Assembly: GCF_000716605.1 (NCBI RefSeq)
Contig: NZ_JNXE01000053.1
Coordinates: forward strand, 1 to 48,506
DNA length: 48,506 nucleotides
Direction: 5' to 3'
From: Streptomyces sp. NRRL F-525
GTDB taxonomy: Bacteria > Actinomycetota > Actinomycetes > Streptomycetales > Streptomycetaceae
Of this stretch, positions 31,801 to 39,469 are shown one piece after another. The first letter of the stretch is position 1; each line of letters opens with the position of its first letter. The notes under the pieces were generated by a model. The model saw only the letters and a program-made list of their open reading frames with translations, was not told where the DNA came from and ran no database searches. Both the position numbers and the translations under genes were made by a program.

Positions 31801-32011
31801 TGGACCTCCGCGGCGCCACGGCGTCCGGCACGGACACCCGACCACCGCACGGTGCGAAAGCCCTGGTGACTCCGCGGCGGTAACGGCCGCACGGCCCACC
31901 AGGAGCCGGCCTCGAACGCCGCTCGCCCACCTCCCGTAGATCCGTCAGAACAGCCCTGGCCTCGCAGGACCGCGCGACCGACCGCCGACCCTCCACGTGA
32001 GAGAAGCCGAG

Positions 32012-33379
32012 ATGCCCCTCGCTGCCCCTGTGCCGACGATCGGCCAGCACGCCCTCCTGGTGTTCCTGCTCCAGGTCGCGTTCCTTCTGCTGCTCGCCCT
32101 GGTGCTGGGCCGACTGGCGACGCGGTTCGGCCTGCCCGCCGTCGCCGGTGAGCTCAGTGCGGGCGTTCTGGTCGGCCCGTCGCTCCTGCAGCCGCTGCTG
32201 CCCGGCTTCTCCGACTGGCTGCTGCCCCAACGGGCCGAGCAGATGAACCTGTTGGACGCGGTCGGGCAGTTGGGTGTGCTGCTGCTGGTCGGTGTCACCG
32301 GCGCCGAGATGAACTTCGCCCTGGTCCGGCGGCGCGGCCTCACCGCGGCCAAGGTCAGCGCCGCGGGCCTGCTGCTGCCGCTGGGCCTCGGCATCGCCAC
32401 CGGCTTCCTACTGCCGGGATCGTTCGTGCCCGACGGCACCACCCCGACCGTCTTCGCCCTGTTCCTGGGCGTGGCGATGTGCGTGAGCGCCCTCCCGGTG
32501 ATCGCCAAGACCCTGCTCGACATGAAACTGCTGCACCGTGACATCGGCCAGTTGATCCTCTCGGCCGGAGTCGTGGACGACGTGGTGGGCTGGTTCCTGC
32601 TGTCCGTCGTCTCCGCGATGGCCACCGTAGGACTGACCGCCGGTGTCGTGGCCACCTCCGTCCTCTACCCGGTCGGAGTCGTCCTCTTCGCGGCGGTGAT
32701 CGGCCGCCCGCTGGTGCGGGCCGCGCTGCGGTGGGCCGGACACTCCGAGGGCGCCATGCCGACGGTCGCCACGGTCGTCGTCCTGGTCCTGCTCAGCGCG
32801 GCGGCCACCCAGGCGATGCACCTGGAGGCCATCTTCGGCGCCTTCGTCTGCGGTGTGGTGATCGCCACCAGCGGCGTGCTGGACCCGGAGAAACTGGAAC
32901 CGCTGCGGACCCTCGTCCTCGCCGCCCTCGCCCCGCTCTTCTTCGCCACCGCCGGACTGCGGATGGACCTCACCGCGCTGGCCCGGCCGGCCGTCCTGGG
33001 CGCGGCCGTCGCCGTGCTCGCCGTGGCCGTGGCCGGCAAGTTCGGCGGCGCGTTCATCGGAGCCCGGCTCAGCAGGCTCAACCGGTGGGAGGCGCTGGCT
33101 CTCGGCGCGGGCATGAACTCGCGCGGTGTCGTCGAGGTGATCGTGGCGATGACCGGGCTCCGTCTCGGCGTCCTGAACACCGAGACGTACACGATCGTCG
33201 TCCTGGTCGCCATCGTCACCTCCCTGATGGCGCCGCCCATCCTGCGCTACGCGATGGCCCACGTCGACGAGACCGCCGAGACCAGGCTCGGTATGGACCC
33301 CGCGACCGCCGCCGCCCAAGGAACCCCGGACCGCGGACCGGATGCGGTCCGGACCTTTGAACACCGAGGTGACGCATGA
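32012..33379 (+). CDS. CPA2-family cation/proton antiporter
   Basis: This is an integral membrane protein of about 455 residues with some 12 hydrophobic segments covering nearly the whole chain. The motif AGVVDDVVGW in the middle carries the paired aspartates typical of electrogenic Na+/H+ antiporters, and GMNSRGVVEVIVA near the end is also a family signature. No RCK/KTN nucleotide-binding domain is attached. I prefer ATG 32012, preceded by GAGAAG, over the in-frame GTG 31997. Its last four bases overlap the start of the aminoDHQ dehydratase gene (ATGA), tying it to the biosynthetic genes. A role in ion homeostasis, export or protection from the product is inference. Confidence 0.9.
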   Translation: MPLAAPVPTIGQHALLVFLLQVAFLLLLALVLGRLATRFGLPAVAGELSAGVLVGPSLLQPLLPGFSDWLLPQRAEQMNLLDAVGQLGVLLLVGVTGAEMNFALVRRRGLTAAKVSAAGLLLPLGLGIATGFLLPGSFVPDGTTPTVFALFLGVAMCVSALPVIAKTLLDMKLLHRDIGQLILSAGVVDDVVGWFLLSVVSAMATVGLTAGVVATSVLYPVGVVLFAAVIGRPLVRAALRWAGHSEGAMPTVATVVVLVLLSAAATQAMHLEAIFGAFVCGVVIATSGVLDPEKLEPLRTLVLAALAPLFFATAGLRMDLTALARPAVLGAAVAVLAVAVAGKFGGAFIGARLSRLNRWEALALGAGMNSRGVVEVIVAMTGLRLGVLNTETYTIVVLVAIVTSLMAPPILRYAMAHVDETAETRLGMDPATAAAQGTPDRGPDAVRTFEHRGDA

Positions 33380-33819
33380 GCACGATGCTCCTACTGAACG
33401 GTCCCAACCTCGGCATTCTGGGCCGCCGGGAGCCTGAGCTGTACGGCACCGACACCCTGGCCGACATCGAGCAGGCGGTCGCCGACGAGGTGGGCGAACA
33501 GGGCTGGAAGGTCCTCTCCGTCCAGCGGGAGTCGGAGGGCGAGCTGGTGAGCGCCATCCACGAGCACGGACCCGACAGCGTCGGCGCGGTGGTCAACCCG
33601 GGTGCTCTGATGATCGCCGGGTGGAGCCTGCGGGACGCGCTGGCGAGCTATGAGCACCCGTGGATCGAGGTGCACCTGAGCAACGTGTGGGCGCGGGAGC
33701 AGTTCCGGCACGAGTCGGTCATCGCACCGCTGGCCTCCGGCGTCGTGGTCGGCCTGGGCGCGTTCGGCTACCGCCTGGCGGCCCGCGCCCTGCTGCACGT
33801 GACCGGCGCGGGCCGATGA
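33376..33819 (+). CDS. rifJ-like: AminoDHQ dehydratase (type II 3-dehydroquinase family)
   Basis: The 147-residue protein has the type II dehydroquinase start LNGPNLGILGRREPELYG with catalytic-type Tyr23, IEVHLSN with His100, and FRHESVIAPLASGVVVGLG. It should dehydrate aminoDHQ to aminodehydroshikimate, completing the AHBA pathway. The substrate loop reads N74-PGALMIAGW where ordinary dehydroquinases have NPxAYTHTS or NAGGLTHTS. The conserved His (His81 of the M. tuberculosis enzyme) is thus Ile80, and the following Ser is Gly82. This change may reflect the amino substrate. Translation is coupled to the antiporter gene by an ATGA overlap. Confidence 0.94.
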   Translation: MSTMLLLNGPNLGILGRREPELYGTDTLADIEQAVADEVGEQGWKVLSVQRESEGELVSAIHEHGPDSVGAVVNPGALMIAGWSLRDALASYEHPWIEVHLSNVWAREQFRHESVIAPLASGVVVGLGAFGYRLAARALLHVTGAGR

Positions 33820-33859
33820 CCACGCCACGGGAAGAAGCCGGGAAAGGAAGCCCTGGACG

Positions 33860-34552
33860 ATGAGGCTCACGCTCCACGAGGTCGGCGACGGTGACAAGGT
33901 CGCCCTGCTCGTCCACAGCATCATCTCGTCGGCGGACACCTGGAGCCGCGTGGCGCCACGGCTCGCCGAGCGCGGATACCGCGTGATCATGCCGGACCTG
34001 CGCGGTCACGGCGACAGCCCGCACGCCGAGCAGTACACGCCCGAACTCTTCGCCGCCGACCTGGTGAAGTCGCTGCCGGCCGGCGCCGATCTCGCGATCG
34101 GCCACTCCTTCGGCGCGTCGGTACTCTCCCTGGCGGTGGCCGACCTGAGCCCCTCCCGGGTGGTCTACAGCGACCCGGCGTGGCGGTTCACCGACAAATC
34201 GGTGGCCGAGATCAAGGAGTTCGCGCAGTTCACCAAGGCGACCACGGCCGAGATGATCCAGCAGATGTTCCCGCGCTGGCTGCCCGAGGACGTCGAGGCC
34301 GAACTCGCCGGGTACGCGCGCTGGGACATACGCGCCGTGGACTGGCTGGACAGCGCCGTGCAGTACGTGCCCGAGCGGCCCCTCGTGCCTTCACTGGTGC
34401 AGGGCGCCGGCGACCACCACCTCGTACCGGACGACCTCGCCGGGCAGCTGAGGGCGGCCGGCTTCGAGGTCCGCTACGTGGCGGACACCGGCCACTGCAT
34501 CCACCGCGACGACCTGGAGGGCTTCCTCGCGTCACTCGACGGCTGGATCTGA
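33860..34552 (+). CDS. Alpha/beta hydrolase
   Basis: This is a 230-residue alpha/beta hydrolase with an oxyanion region LLVHSIISS, PDLRGHGDS, nucleophile GHSFGA (Ser83), Asp185 (GAGDHHLVP) and His212 (DTGHCIH). A good GGAAAGGAAG ribosome site precedes ATG 33860, and it lies 40 bases after the aminoDHQ dehydratase gene, probably in the same transcript. The substrate is unknown. Hydrolysis of an ester or thioester tailoring group, or of a shunt product, would suit its place, but nothing in the sequence decides this. Confidence 0.88.
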   Translation: MRLTLHEVGDGDKVALLVHSIISSADTWSRVAPRLAERGYRVIMPDLRGHGDSPHAEQYTPELFAADLVKSLPAGADLAIGHSFGASVLSLAVADLSPSRVVYSDPAWRFTDKSVAEIKEFAQFTKATTAEMIQQMFPRWLPEDVEAELAGYARWDIRAVDWLDSAVQYVPERPLVPSLVQGAGDHHLVPDDLAGQLRAAGFEVRYVADTGHCIHRDDLEGFLASLDGWI

Positions 34553-34617
34553 CACACCGTCAACTCCCGTTCATGCGTGCGGTGTCCGGCCCGCCGGGCA
34601 CCGCACGGAGGGCGTGT

Positions 34618-34623
34618 TAAGGT
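34618..34623 (+). promoter_or_regulatory. Possible -10 box giving a leaderless transcript
   Basis: TAAGGT ends 7 bases before ATG 34631 and there is no ribosome site between them. This spacing is typical of leaderless actinomycete genes, where the transcript starts at the start codon. No clear -35 is seen. Confidence 0.4.
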
Positions 34624-34630
34624 CGCCGAC

Positions 34631-35203
34631 ATGAGCGCGGGCAACATCGATCACACCACAGCGGACACCTCCCCGGACGGCGAGAACACACCGGTCAGGC
34701 ACGGTTCGTTCGAGCTGCGGGTGCACATCGAAGCCCCGCCGGAGCGAGTGTTCGCGGCCTTCGCCGAACCCGAACTGCGCACTCGCTGGTTCAAACTCCC
34801 CGGCCCGTCCCACACCGCCGAACACGAGTTGGACTTCCGTGTCGGCGGCGGCGAGCGGGCGCGCAACCGCGTCCTGTCCGAGGACATGGACGAACGGGTC
34901 GAGTACCGCTCGCGGTTCGTCGACCTGGAGCCGGCGGAGCACCTCGTGTACGTCTACGAGGCGTTCGTGAACGACGTGCGCCGCTGGGTGTCCCTGGTGA
35001 CCGTCCGGCTGGCCGCGCAGGACGGCGGAACCCGTCTGGACTGGATCGAGCAGTACACCTACCTCGTGTTGACCGGCCCGGACGGCGAGCAGGACTTCGC
35101 CCACATCCGAGGCGGCACCCGACTGCTCCTCAACGGCCTGAGGCGGGCGGTCGAGGAAACACACCAGTGGGCCCCTGCCAGCCTCCGCGACCCCGAGAAC
35201 TGA
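34631..35203 (+). CDS. SRPBCC-domain protein (AHSA1-like)
   Basis: The 190-residue protein has the AHSA1/polyketide-cyclase-like START fold pattern: an opening strand ELRVHIEAPPERVFAAFAEPELRTRWF, a central run of strands (DFRVGGGERARN, VEYRSRFVDLEPAEHLVYVYE) and a C-terminal helix. Members bind hydrophobic ligands and some cyclise polyketides, but the fold does not fix a function. I chose ATG 34631 over in-frame codons further up because of the -10-like box just before it. It is the last intact forward gene before IS remnants, so it may mark the end of the cluster or lie just outside it. Confidence 0.85.
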   Translation: MSAGNIDHTTADTSPDGENTPVRHGSFELRVHIEAPPERVFAAFAEPELRTRWFKLPGPSHTAEHELDFRVGGGERARNRVLSEDMDERVEYRSRFVDLEPAEHLVYVYEAFVNDVRRWVSLVTVRLAAQDGGTRLDWIEQYTYLVLTGPDGEQDFAHIRGGTRLLLNGLRRAVEETHQWAPASLRDPEN

Positions 35204-35259
35204 CCGGGCGGGCACACCGGCCCATCCCGGGCAGGCCGTGGCGTCCTGCTCGGGGTGTG

Positions 35260-35440
35260 CGTCTGCTGACTCTGTCTCCTCCCTGAACGGGCGCAGGCCA
35301 TCACGTAAGTCTCCCTGGCGAACGGGCAGTTCAGCCGCAGGAGCCACGCGTCCTTCGCATCGGACGGCGAGGTGTTTGAGCTGGTGGGGGAGGGCGGGAG
35401 CCTGCTCGACGGTGTAGCGAGTGTGTGAGGCTCCGCCTGG
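35260..35440 (-). pseudogene. Decayed C-terminal fragment of an IS5-family transposase
   Basis: The minus strand reads TRYTVEQAPALPHQLKHLAV then RCEGR, close to the IS5-family C-terminal pattern R-x-x-VE-x-(T)FALLHxFKRLxVRxExR. A frameshift follows, after which another frame gives TYVMACARSGR, resembling the usual LACxLIxWRR end. There is no intact frame, start or complete catalytic domain. The rest of the 35204-35472 gap shows no other gene. Together with the N-terminal fragment at 37023-37215 on the same strand it may come from one element. Confidence 0.6.
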
Positions 35441-35472
35441 CGTTCGCGACGTTCAGCCGTGTGGCGTGCCCG

Positions 35473-36270
35473 CTACCGGTTGGCCGCGAGGAAGTCCTCC
35501 AGGATCTCGACGAACCGCGCCGGCTGCTCCTCGGCCGGGTAGTGGCCGCAGTCGTCGAGGACGACCTCCGTGACGTCGTCGGCCGCCAGCCGCATCGTCT
35601 GGGCGGCATTCGCGCCGCTCCACAGCGCGCCGCCGAGGCCGAGCACCGGCAATGTCAGCCGGGTCTTGCCGCGCCGCTCGTTCTGCGCGATCGTCTCGTC
35701 CAGCGCCCGGTAGTACGCGAAGCTCGCCCGCAGCGCGCGAGGATCCGCGGTGATCGCGTCGACGTAGACGTCGACGGCGTACGCGGGGATCGCGGTCGGC
35801 GTGGCGGCCTTGGTGGCGAACTGCCAGCCGAAGAAGAGCTGTTCCCGTCCCCGGACCAGTTCCTCGTTGAGGCCGGTGAGCCGGCCCACCCGCTCGGGGT
35901 GATCGGCGGCGAGGGCGTATGCCGTCCACGTCCCGATGTCGTGGCCGACCACGTCGAACCGGTCGTGCCCGAGCGCGGCCATCAACGCGACCAGATCGGC
36001 GGCCAGCGTGCCGGCGTCGTACCCGTCGTCGGGCTTGTCGGAGAGCCCGGCCCCGCGCGAGTCGACGGCGACGACCGTGTGCCGGCGGGCGAGGGCGGGC
36101 ATCACCTCCCGCCAGGCGTACCAGGTCTGGGGCCACCCGCCGATCAGCAGCAGCGCCGGGCCGTCCCCACCGGTGACCGCGTGCAGCCGCAGTCCGTTCA
36201 CCTCCACGAGCCGGCTGGTGAAGACGTCGAGGAATCCGTCAGGCAGCCGCAGCGAACTCAAGGTTGTCAT
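35473..36270 (-). CDS. Alpha/beta hydrolase, epoxide hydrolase/haloalkane dehalogenase-like
   Basis: The 265-residue protein has HGxP-type motif variant GGWPQTWYAWR, VDSRGAGLSDKP, an aspartate nucleophile elbow VVGHDIG (Asp111) and a C-terminal DDCGHYPAEEQP histidine. An aspartate nucleophile marks the epoxide hydrolase and haloalkane dehalogenase group. I chose the ATG at 36270; the frame extends six residues further to a weaker start. It is divergent from the TetR gene across 57 bases that contain a palindrome, so the TetR protein probably represses it. Its substrate is unknown; the IS remnants on both sides suggest a module separate from the ansamycin cluster. Confidence 0.9.
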   Translation of the reverse strand: MTTLSSLRLPDGFLDVFTSRLVEVNGLRLHAVTGGDGPALLLIGGWPQTWYAWREVMPALARRHTVVAVDSRGAGLSDKPDDGYDAGTLAADLVALMAALGHDRFDVVGHDIGTWTAYALAADHPERVGRLTGLNEELVRGREQLFFGWQFATKAATPTAIPAYAVDVYVDAITADPRALRASFAYYRALDETIAQNERRGKTRLTLPVLGLGGALWSGANAAQTMRLAADDVTEVVLDDCGHYPAEEQPARFVEILEDFLAANR

Positions 36271-36293
36271 GCCGGAGACCCTACCCATCTTTG

Positions 36294-36303
36294 AACGATC
36301 GTT
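36294..36303. promoter_or_regulatory. Probable TetR operator
   Basis: The perfect palindrome AACGATCGTT, with imperfect extension TTG...CAA on both sides, lies in the 57-base divergent region between the hydrolase and the TetR gene. This is the usual location and symmetry of an autoregulatory TetR operator. Confidence 0.65.
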
Positions 36304-36327
36304 ACAAGATGTGTAAGCTGCTGGACC

Positions 36328-36936
36328 ATGGCAGGCCGCAAGCAGTTCGACGTGGACGAGGCGCTACGACGTGCGATGCACGTCTTCTGGCGCTGGGGTT
36401 ATTCGGAGGCCTCGATCGACCGCCTGACCGAGGGCACGGGCCTGGGCCGGGGCTCGCTCTACGGCACCTTCGGCGACAAGAGCGCCCTCTTCCGCAAAAG
36501 CCTCCAGCGGTACGCGCAGACCTACCACCCGCAGTACGAGCAGGCACTGTCCGGCCCCCACCCGAGCCCCAGCGCCGTTGTGGCCGCCTACCTGCAGGTC
36601 GCCCTGAACCGCATCGCCGACCCGACGGTCCCGGACGGCTGCCTGCTCACGGTGTCGGCAACGCAGATCCCGGCGCTCGACGCGGAGGGCCGGGCGATGG
36701 TCCGCGCCATGATCGACGGTTTGCGGGCGAGGCTGGAGCAGGCGTTGCTGGCGGCGGGGGCCGGTGAACTGGAGGCGGTGGAGCTGGCGTTGTGCACGCT
36801 GGCGACTAATAAATCCCTGGCGGTGCTGAGCCGCGCCGGTTTCTCGGGCGAGGACCTGGCAATCGTCGCGGCAGCCGCGGCCAGGAATGCCGAGGCTCTG
36901 CCAAATCGGCCGGCCGAACCGTCGGGGCCGCGATAG
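36328..36936 (+). CDS. TetR-family transcriptional regulator
   Basis: The 202-residue protein has an N-terminal helix-turn-helix typical of TetR (about residues 8-55, with FWRWGYSEASIDRLTEGTGL followed by GRGSLYGTFGDK) and a helical C-terminal ligand domain with a Cys in DGCLLTVSA, as in the YcdC/TetR_C-type group. It probably represses itself and the divergent hydrolase through the palindrome between them. Its inducer is unknown. It ends near a T-rich patch and an IS remnant. Confidence 0.92.
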   Translation: MAGRKQFDVDEALRRAMHVFWRWGYSEASIDRLTEGTGLGRGSLYGTFGDKSALFRKSLQRYAQTYHPQYEQALSGPHPSPSAVVAAYLQVALNRIADPTVPDGCLLTVSATQIPALDAEGRAMVRAMIDGLRARLEQALLAAGAGELEAVELALCTLATNKSLAVLSRAGFSGEDLAIVAAAAARNAEALPNRPAEPSGPR

Positions 36937-37022
36937 CGCGATAGGCGGAGGCTCGTTCGCGTCTGTGCCGCCGCCGCGAGTGGTGTTGCGACCTGGGCCG
37001 GCCCATATGCCGCCCCCTTTTT

Positions 37023-37215
37023 TTATGTCCGGACGTGGGGGGAGTCGAGCGCCCTGTGAGGCCGGTTCGGGTGTGCGGCATGTAGCAGGATCCCGCACAG
37101 CACCTCGTAGTCCGGGAATGCCTTGCGACCGGATACCGAAACCTGCGCTCCCGCTGCGGCGGCAACGACTCCAGACGGTCCCACACCTCGTCCGACACGA
37201 TCCACGGCTACGTTC
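37023..37215 (-). pseudogene. Frameshifted N-terminal fragment of an IS5-family transposase
   Basis: On the minus strand, shortly after an in-frame stop, the frame reads PWIVSDEVWDRLESLPPQRE then RRFRYP. After a frameshift the next frame continues SGRKAFPDYEVLCGIL and then loses similarity. This is the typical opening of IS5-family transposases of the (V)SDELWxxIEPLLPxxxRRxRYPGRKxxxDxxVLxGIL type. The remainder of the gene is missing. It occupies most of the 36937-37282 gap; I see no other gene there. Confidence 0.7.
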
Positions 37216-37282
37216 CCACATGGGACCGCTCGCCCAACTCCCGCCTCGGACAAGGCCATCGGAACCGATCCACCTCTTTGTG

Positions 37283-38125
37283 TCAGCCGTTGATACCGCC
37301 TTGAGCGCCGGTTGCTGCGCGTGGTTCGGGCCTGACCGCGAACACCATGCCGATGTCGCCGGCCCGCTGCACCGAGTCCTGCTCGGTGCTGACTGCCAAG
37401 CCGTGTGTGCGGAGCATCTCGCAGACCGTGTCGCGGTTGTGCTGCCAGCGCTCCACCTCGACGACGGCCTGGCGGACCAGCGGCCAGTGTCGTTCCTCGA
37501 TGCCTGTGAGTACCTCGAGTTCGGCGCCTTCCACGTCGACCTTGAGCAGGTCGATGTGGTCGATGCCCTGCTCGTCGAGCACCGATGACAGGGGTCTGAC
37601 CTTCACCCGGTGCGTCTCGAGCTGCCGCAGCACCCGGAGCTTGCGGCTGATGAGAAGAGTGAGGACGGGGGTGGGTATGCGGCGCAGGACCGGTCCCAGG
37701 CCGCCCTGGCGGATCATTTCGACAACGCTGGCGGTGACCCGGCGCCGCTCGTCCTCGATGTTCCCCTGATCCCGTGAGGAGGACGAGAAGATCGTGGCGG
37801 CCGGGATGTAGCTGAAGTCGAGCTCGTCGTCGCGGGACGCCAGGCCATAGGGGAGCGCGGTCAGACGTCCGTTGAAGAATTCGCGGGCATTGCGTTCGAG
37901 TGTCGCGTGGAGTGGCGGCATCGGCTCGAAGGCGTAGATCCGCACGTCTCCGTCCAGCCGTTCATAGACGGCGGCCGAGAACACGCCGATGTTGGCTCCC
38001 ACGTCGAGGACCGTCGCGCCCGGCGTGCACTCGATGCCGTGGGCGAAGTAGCCGTTCACCTCCTGGCGGAGGAAGGACGCCTCCCAGCGATTGATGCTGT
38101 GCAGTTCCATCGCACTCATGGTCAT
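37283..38125 (-). CDS. FkbM-family methyltransferase
   Basis: The 280-residue protein has an SAM-binding motif GATVLDVGANIGVFS, the acidic post-motif YAFEPMPPLHATLERN, and the FkbM C-terminal block with HIDLLKVDVEGAELEVLTGI and VVEVERW. FkbM-type enzymes O-methylate polyketides, sugars or peptides. I use ATG 38125; ATGs at 38119 and 38110 are also possible, and an upstream TTG is unlikely. No good ribosome site is visible. It stands alone between two transposase remnants, so whether it tailors the ansamycin is open. Confidence 0.88.
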   Translation of the reverse strand: MTMSAMELHSINRWEASFLRQEVNGYFAHGIECTPGATVLDVGANIGVFSAAVYERLDGDVRIYAFEPMPPLHATLERNAREFFNGRLTALPYGLASRDDELDFSYIPAATIFSSSSRDQGNIEDERRRVTASVVEMIRQGGLGPVLRRIPTPVLTLLISRKLRVLRQLETHRVKVRPLSSVLDEQGIDHIDLLKVDVEGAELEVLTGIEERHWPLVRQAVVEVERWQHNRDTVCEMLRTHGLAVSTEQDSVQRAGDIGMVFAVRPEPRAATGAQGGING

Positions 38126-38330
38126 GACAAGGTGATGTATCAGGGTTGCGGTCAACAATCCAGCTCCGAAGGTCGAAGGGACCGTGACGCCCTGACTGGT
38201 CGGCCCGGCGCCCCGCAGAGCACCGCCCAGGGGTGGGCACCGCGATCTGCCCCGAGTGCCTTGAGCCCACCGTCTGGTCCCCGGCCACCGGCGTGGCCCC
38301 CTGCTGGGGCGATCTGATGTGTGGTCAGGC

Positions 38331-38480
38331 TTAGGGGTGGCGTTCCAGCAGGTCGGACCGGGGCACCCCGGTCCGGGCCCGGACCGGCACCTCGTTGATC
38401 ATTCTGCGGTGATCCGCCCGGCCGGCCGGAGCGGTTGGATCTTCCCCCACCGCACCCGTGAAGTCGTGCCGTCGCACCAG
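38331..38480 (-). pseudogene. Decayed N-terminal fragment of a second IS5-type transposase
   Basis: The minus strand encodes LVRRHDFTGAVGEDPTAPAG followed by RADHRRMINEVPVRARTGVP then RSDLLERHP and a stop. This tracks the common opening (M)VRRHxLTDxxWxxxxPLLPxxxxGRPxxDHRRVINGxLxRVRTGVPWRDLPERYGP, with several substitutions. Only about 50 codons remain. The rest of the 38126-38575 gap shows nothing recognisable. Confidence 0.6.
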
Positions 38481-38575
38481 GGAGACCTCCTGCCCGGCGA
38501 CCCGCGAGCTCACCGAGCCCGCCAAGAGCGATCAGAAACGATCGAGTGGCGGACCCGGTAGCTAGGACTCGACGA

Positions 38576-38956
38576 CTACGCCGGCAGCCAGGTCACCAGC
38601 TCGAACTCGTTGCCCGCCGGGTCGGCGAGCGTGGTCCAGCGGACCTCCGGGAGATTGACCTCGTCGACCGGCTTGGCGCCCAGGCCGGTCAACCGCTCAA
38701 TCTCCTCGGCGTAGTACTCGGTGACCAGGACGGGACGGAACCCGTTGTTGGCCGTGCCGACCTCGGAGACGGTGTGGAAGATCATTCGAGGGCCGCTCTC
38801 GGGGCCCGCGGTGTCGACCGCTGTGTCACCCGCGACCTTGCCCGGGCTGACCGGGCGGCCGAGGGCCTTCCCCCAGAAGCCCGCCAGGGCGTCGGAATCG
38901 GTGCAGTTGATGTTCAGAGCTGCGAAACTCACACGGACAGGGGCAGGGACGGTCAT
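38576..38956 (-). CDS. VOC-fold (glyoxalase/bleomycin-resistance-like) protein
   Basis: The 126-residue protein follows the VOC pattern: FAALNINCTDSDALAGFWGKALG at the start, a dimer-fold repeat ending VRWTTLADPAGNEFELVTW. VOC proteins are metal-dependent lyases or dioxygenases, or simply bind and sequester drugs. ATG 38956 has an excellent GAAGGAAG ribosome site. It follows the MerR-VOC pair on the same strand after 137 bases and is related to the second VOC protein, so all three may act together. Confidence 0.88.
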   Translation of the reverse strand: MTVPAPVRVSFAALNINCTDSDALAGFWGKALGRPVSPGKVAGDTAVDTAGPESGPRMIFHTVSEVGTANNGFRPVLVTEYYAEEIERLTGLGAKPVDEVNLPEVRWTTLADPAGNEFELVTWLPA

Positions 38957-39106
38957 GATTGCTTCCTTCGGTGGGCTTATTCATGGGCGATCACGTTCGG
39001 TGTACGGCGACGGCGGCTCTGGCTCCCCGGTCGGGAACCCCTGTGAGAGGCCGGTGGTTCTCCGGCCGACCGGGACCGGGCGTCCTTCCGGGTCGGTCGT
39101 GCGTTG

Positions 39107-39469
39107 TTACGCCGTCTCGGAGATCACGTCGAATTCGTTGCCTTCCGGATCGAGGAGGGTGGTCCAGCGCATGCCGCCCGGCTTGAGATCCGCTTTCCAG
39201 GTCGCACCGAGGCCGACCAGCCGCTCGACCTCCACCTCGAGGTCCGCGGTGATCAGGTCGGGGTGCATCCGGTTCTTCGCCGACTTGCCCTCAGGGACCT
39301 GAACGAAGCACCAACGCGGCTCGGACCGGCCGGAGTGGTGCAACCCGATGGAGGCGAACTCCTTGCTCGCGCCCGGATCCAGTTCCTGACTGAGTGCCTG
39401 GGCCCAGAACCCGCCGAGTACGGCGGCGTCCGCGCAGTCGAAGGTCACCGCGTGCAGTCGGATCGTCAT
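39107..39469 (-). CDS. VOC-fold protein coupled to MerR regulator
   Basis: The 120-residue protein has the VOC start LHAVTFDCADAAVLGGFWAQAL and end MRWTTLLDPEGNEFDVISETA. ATG 39469 overlaps the MerR stop by four bases (ATGA), with GAAGAGGAA just upstream, so it is in the regulator's operon. Such pairing suggests the VOC protein acts on or binds the ligand that the MerR protein senses. The ligand is unknown. Confidence 0.9.
   Translation of the reverse strand: MTIRLHAVTFDCADAAVLGGFWAQALSQELDPGASKEFASIGLHHSGRSEPRWCFVQVPEGKSAKNRMHPDLITADLEVEVERLVGLGATWKADLKPGGMRWTTLLDPEGNEFDVISETA

Noticed and set aside
36937..37022. T-rich run near 37016-37024 as a terminator for the TetR gene
   Set aside because: The T-run is present but no adjoining stable stem was seen upstream of it.
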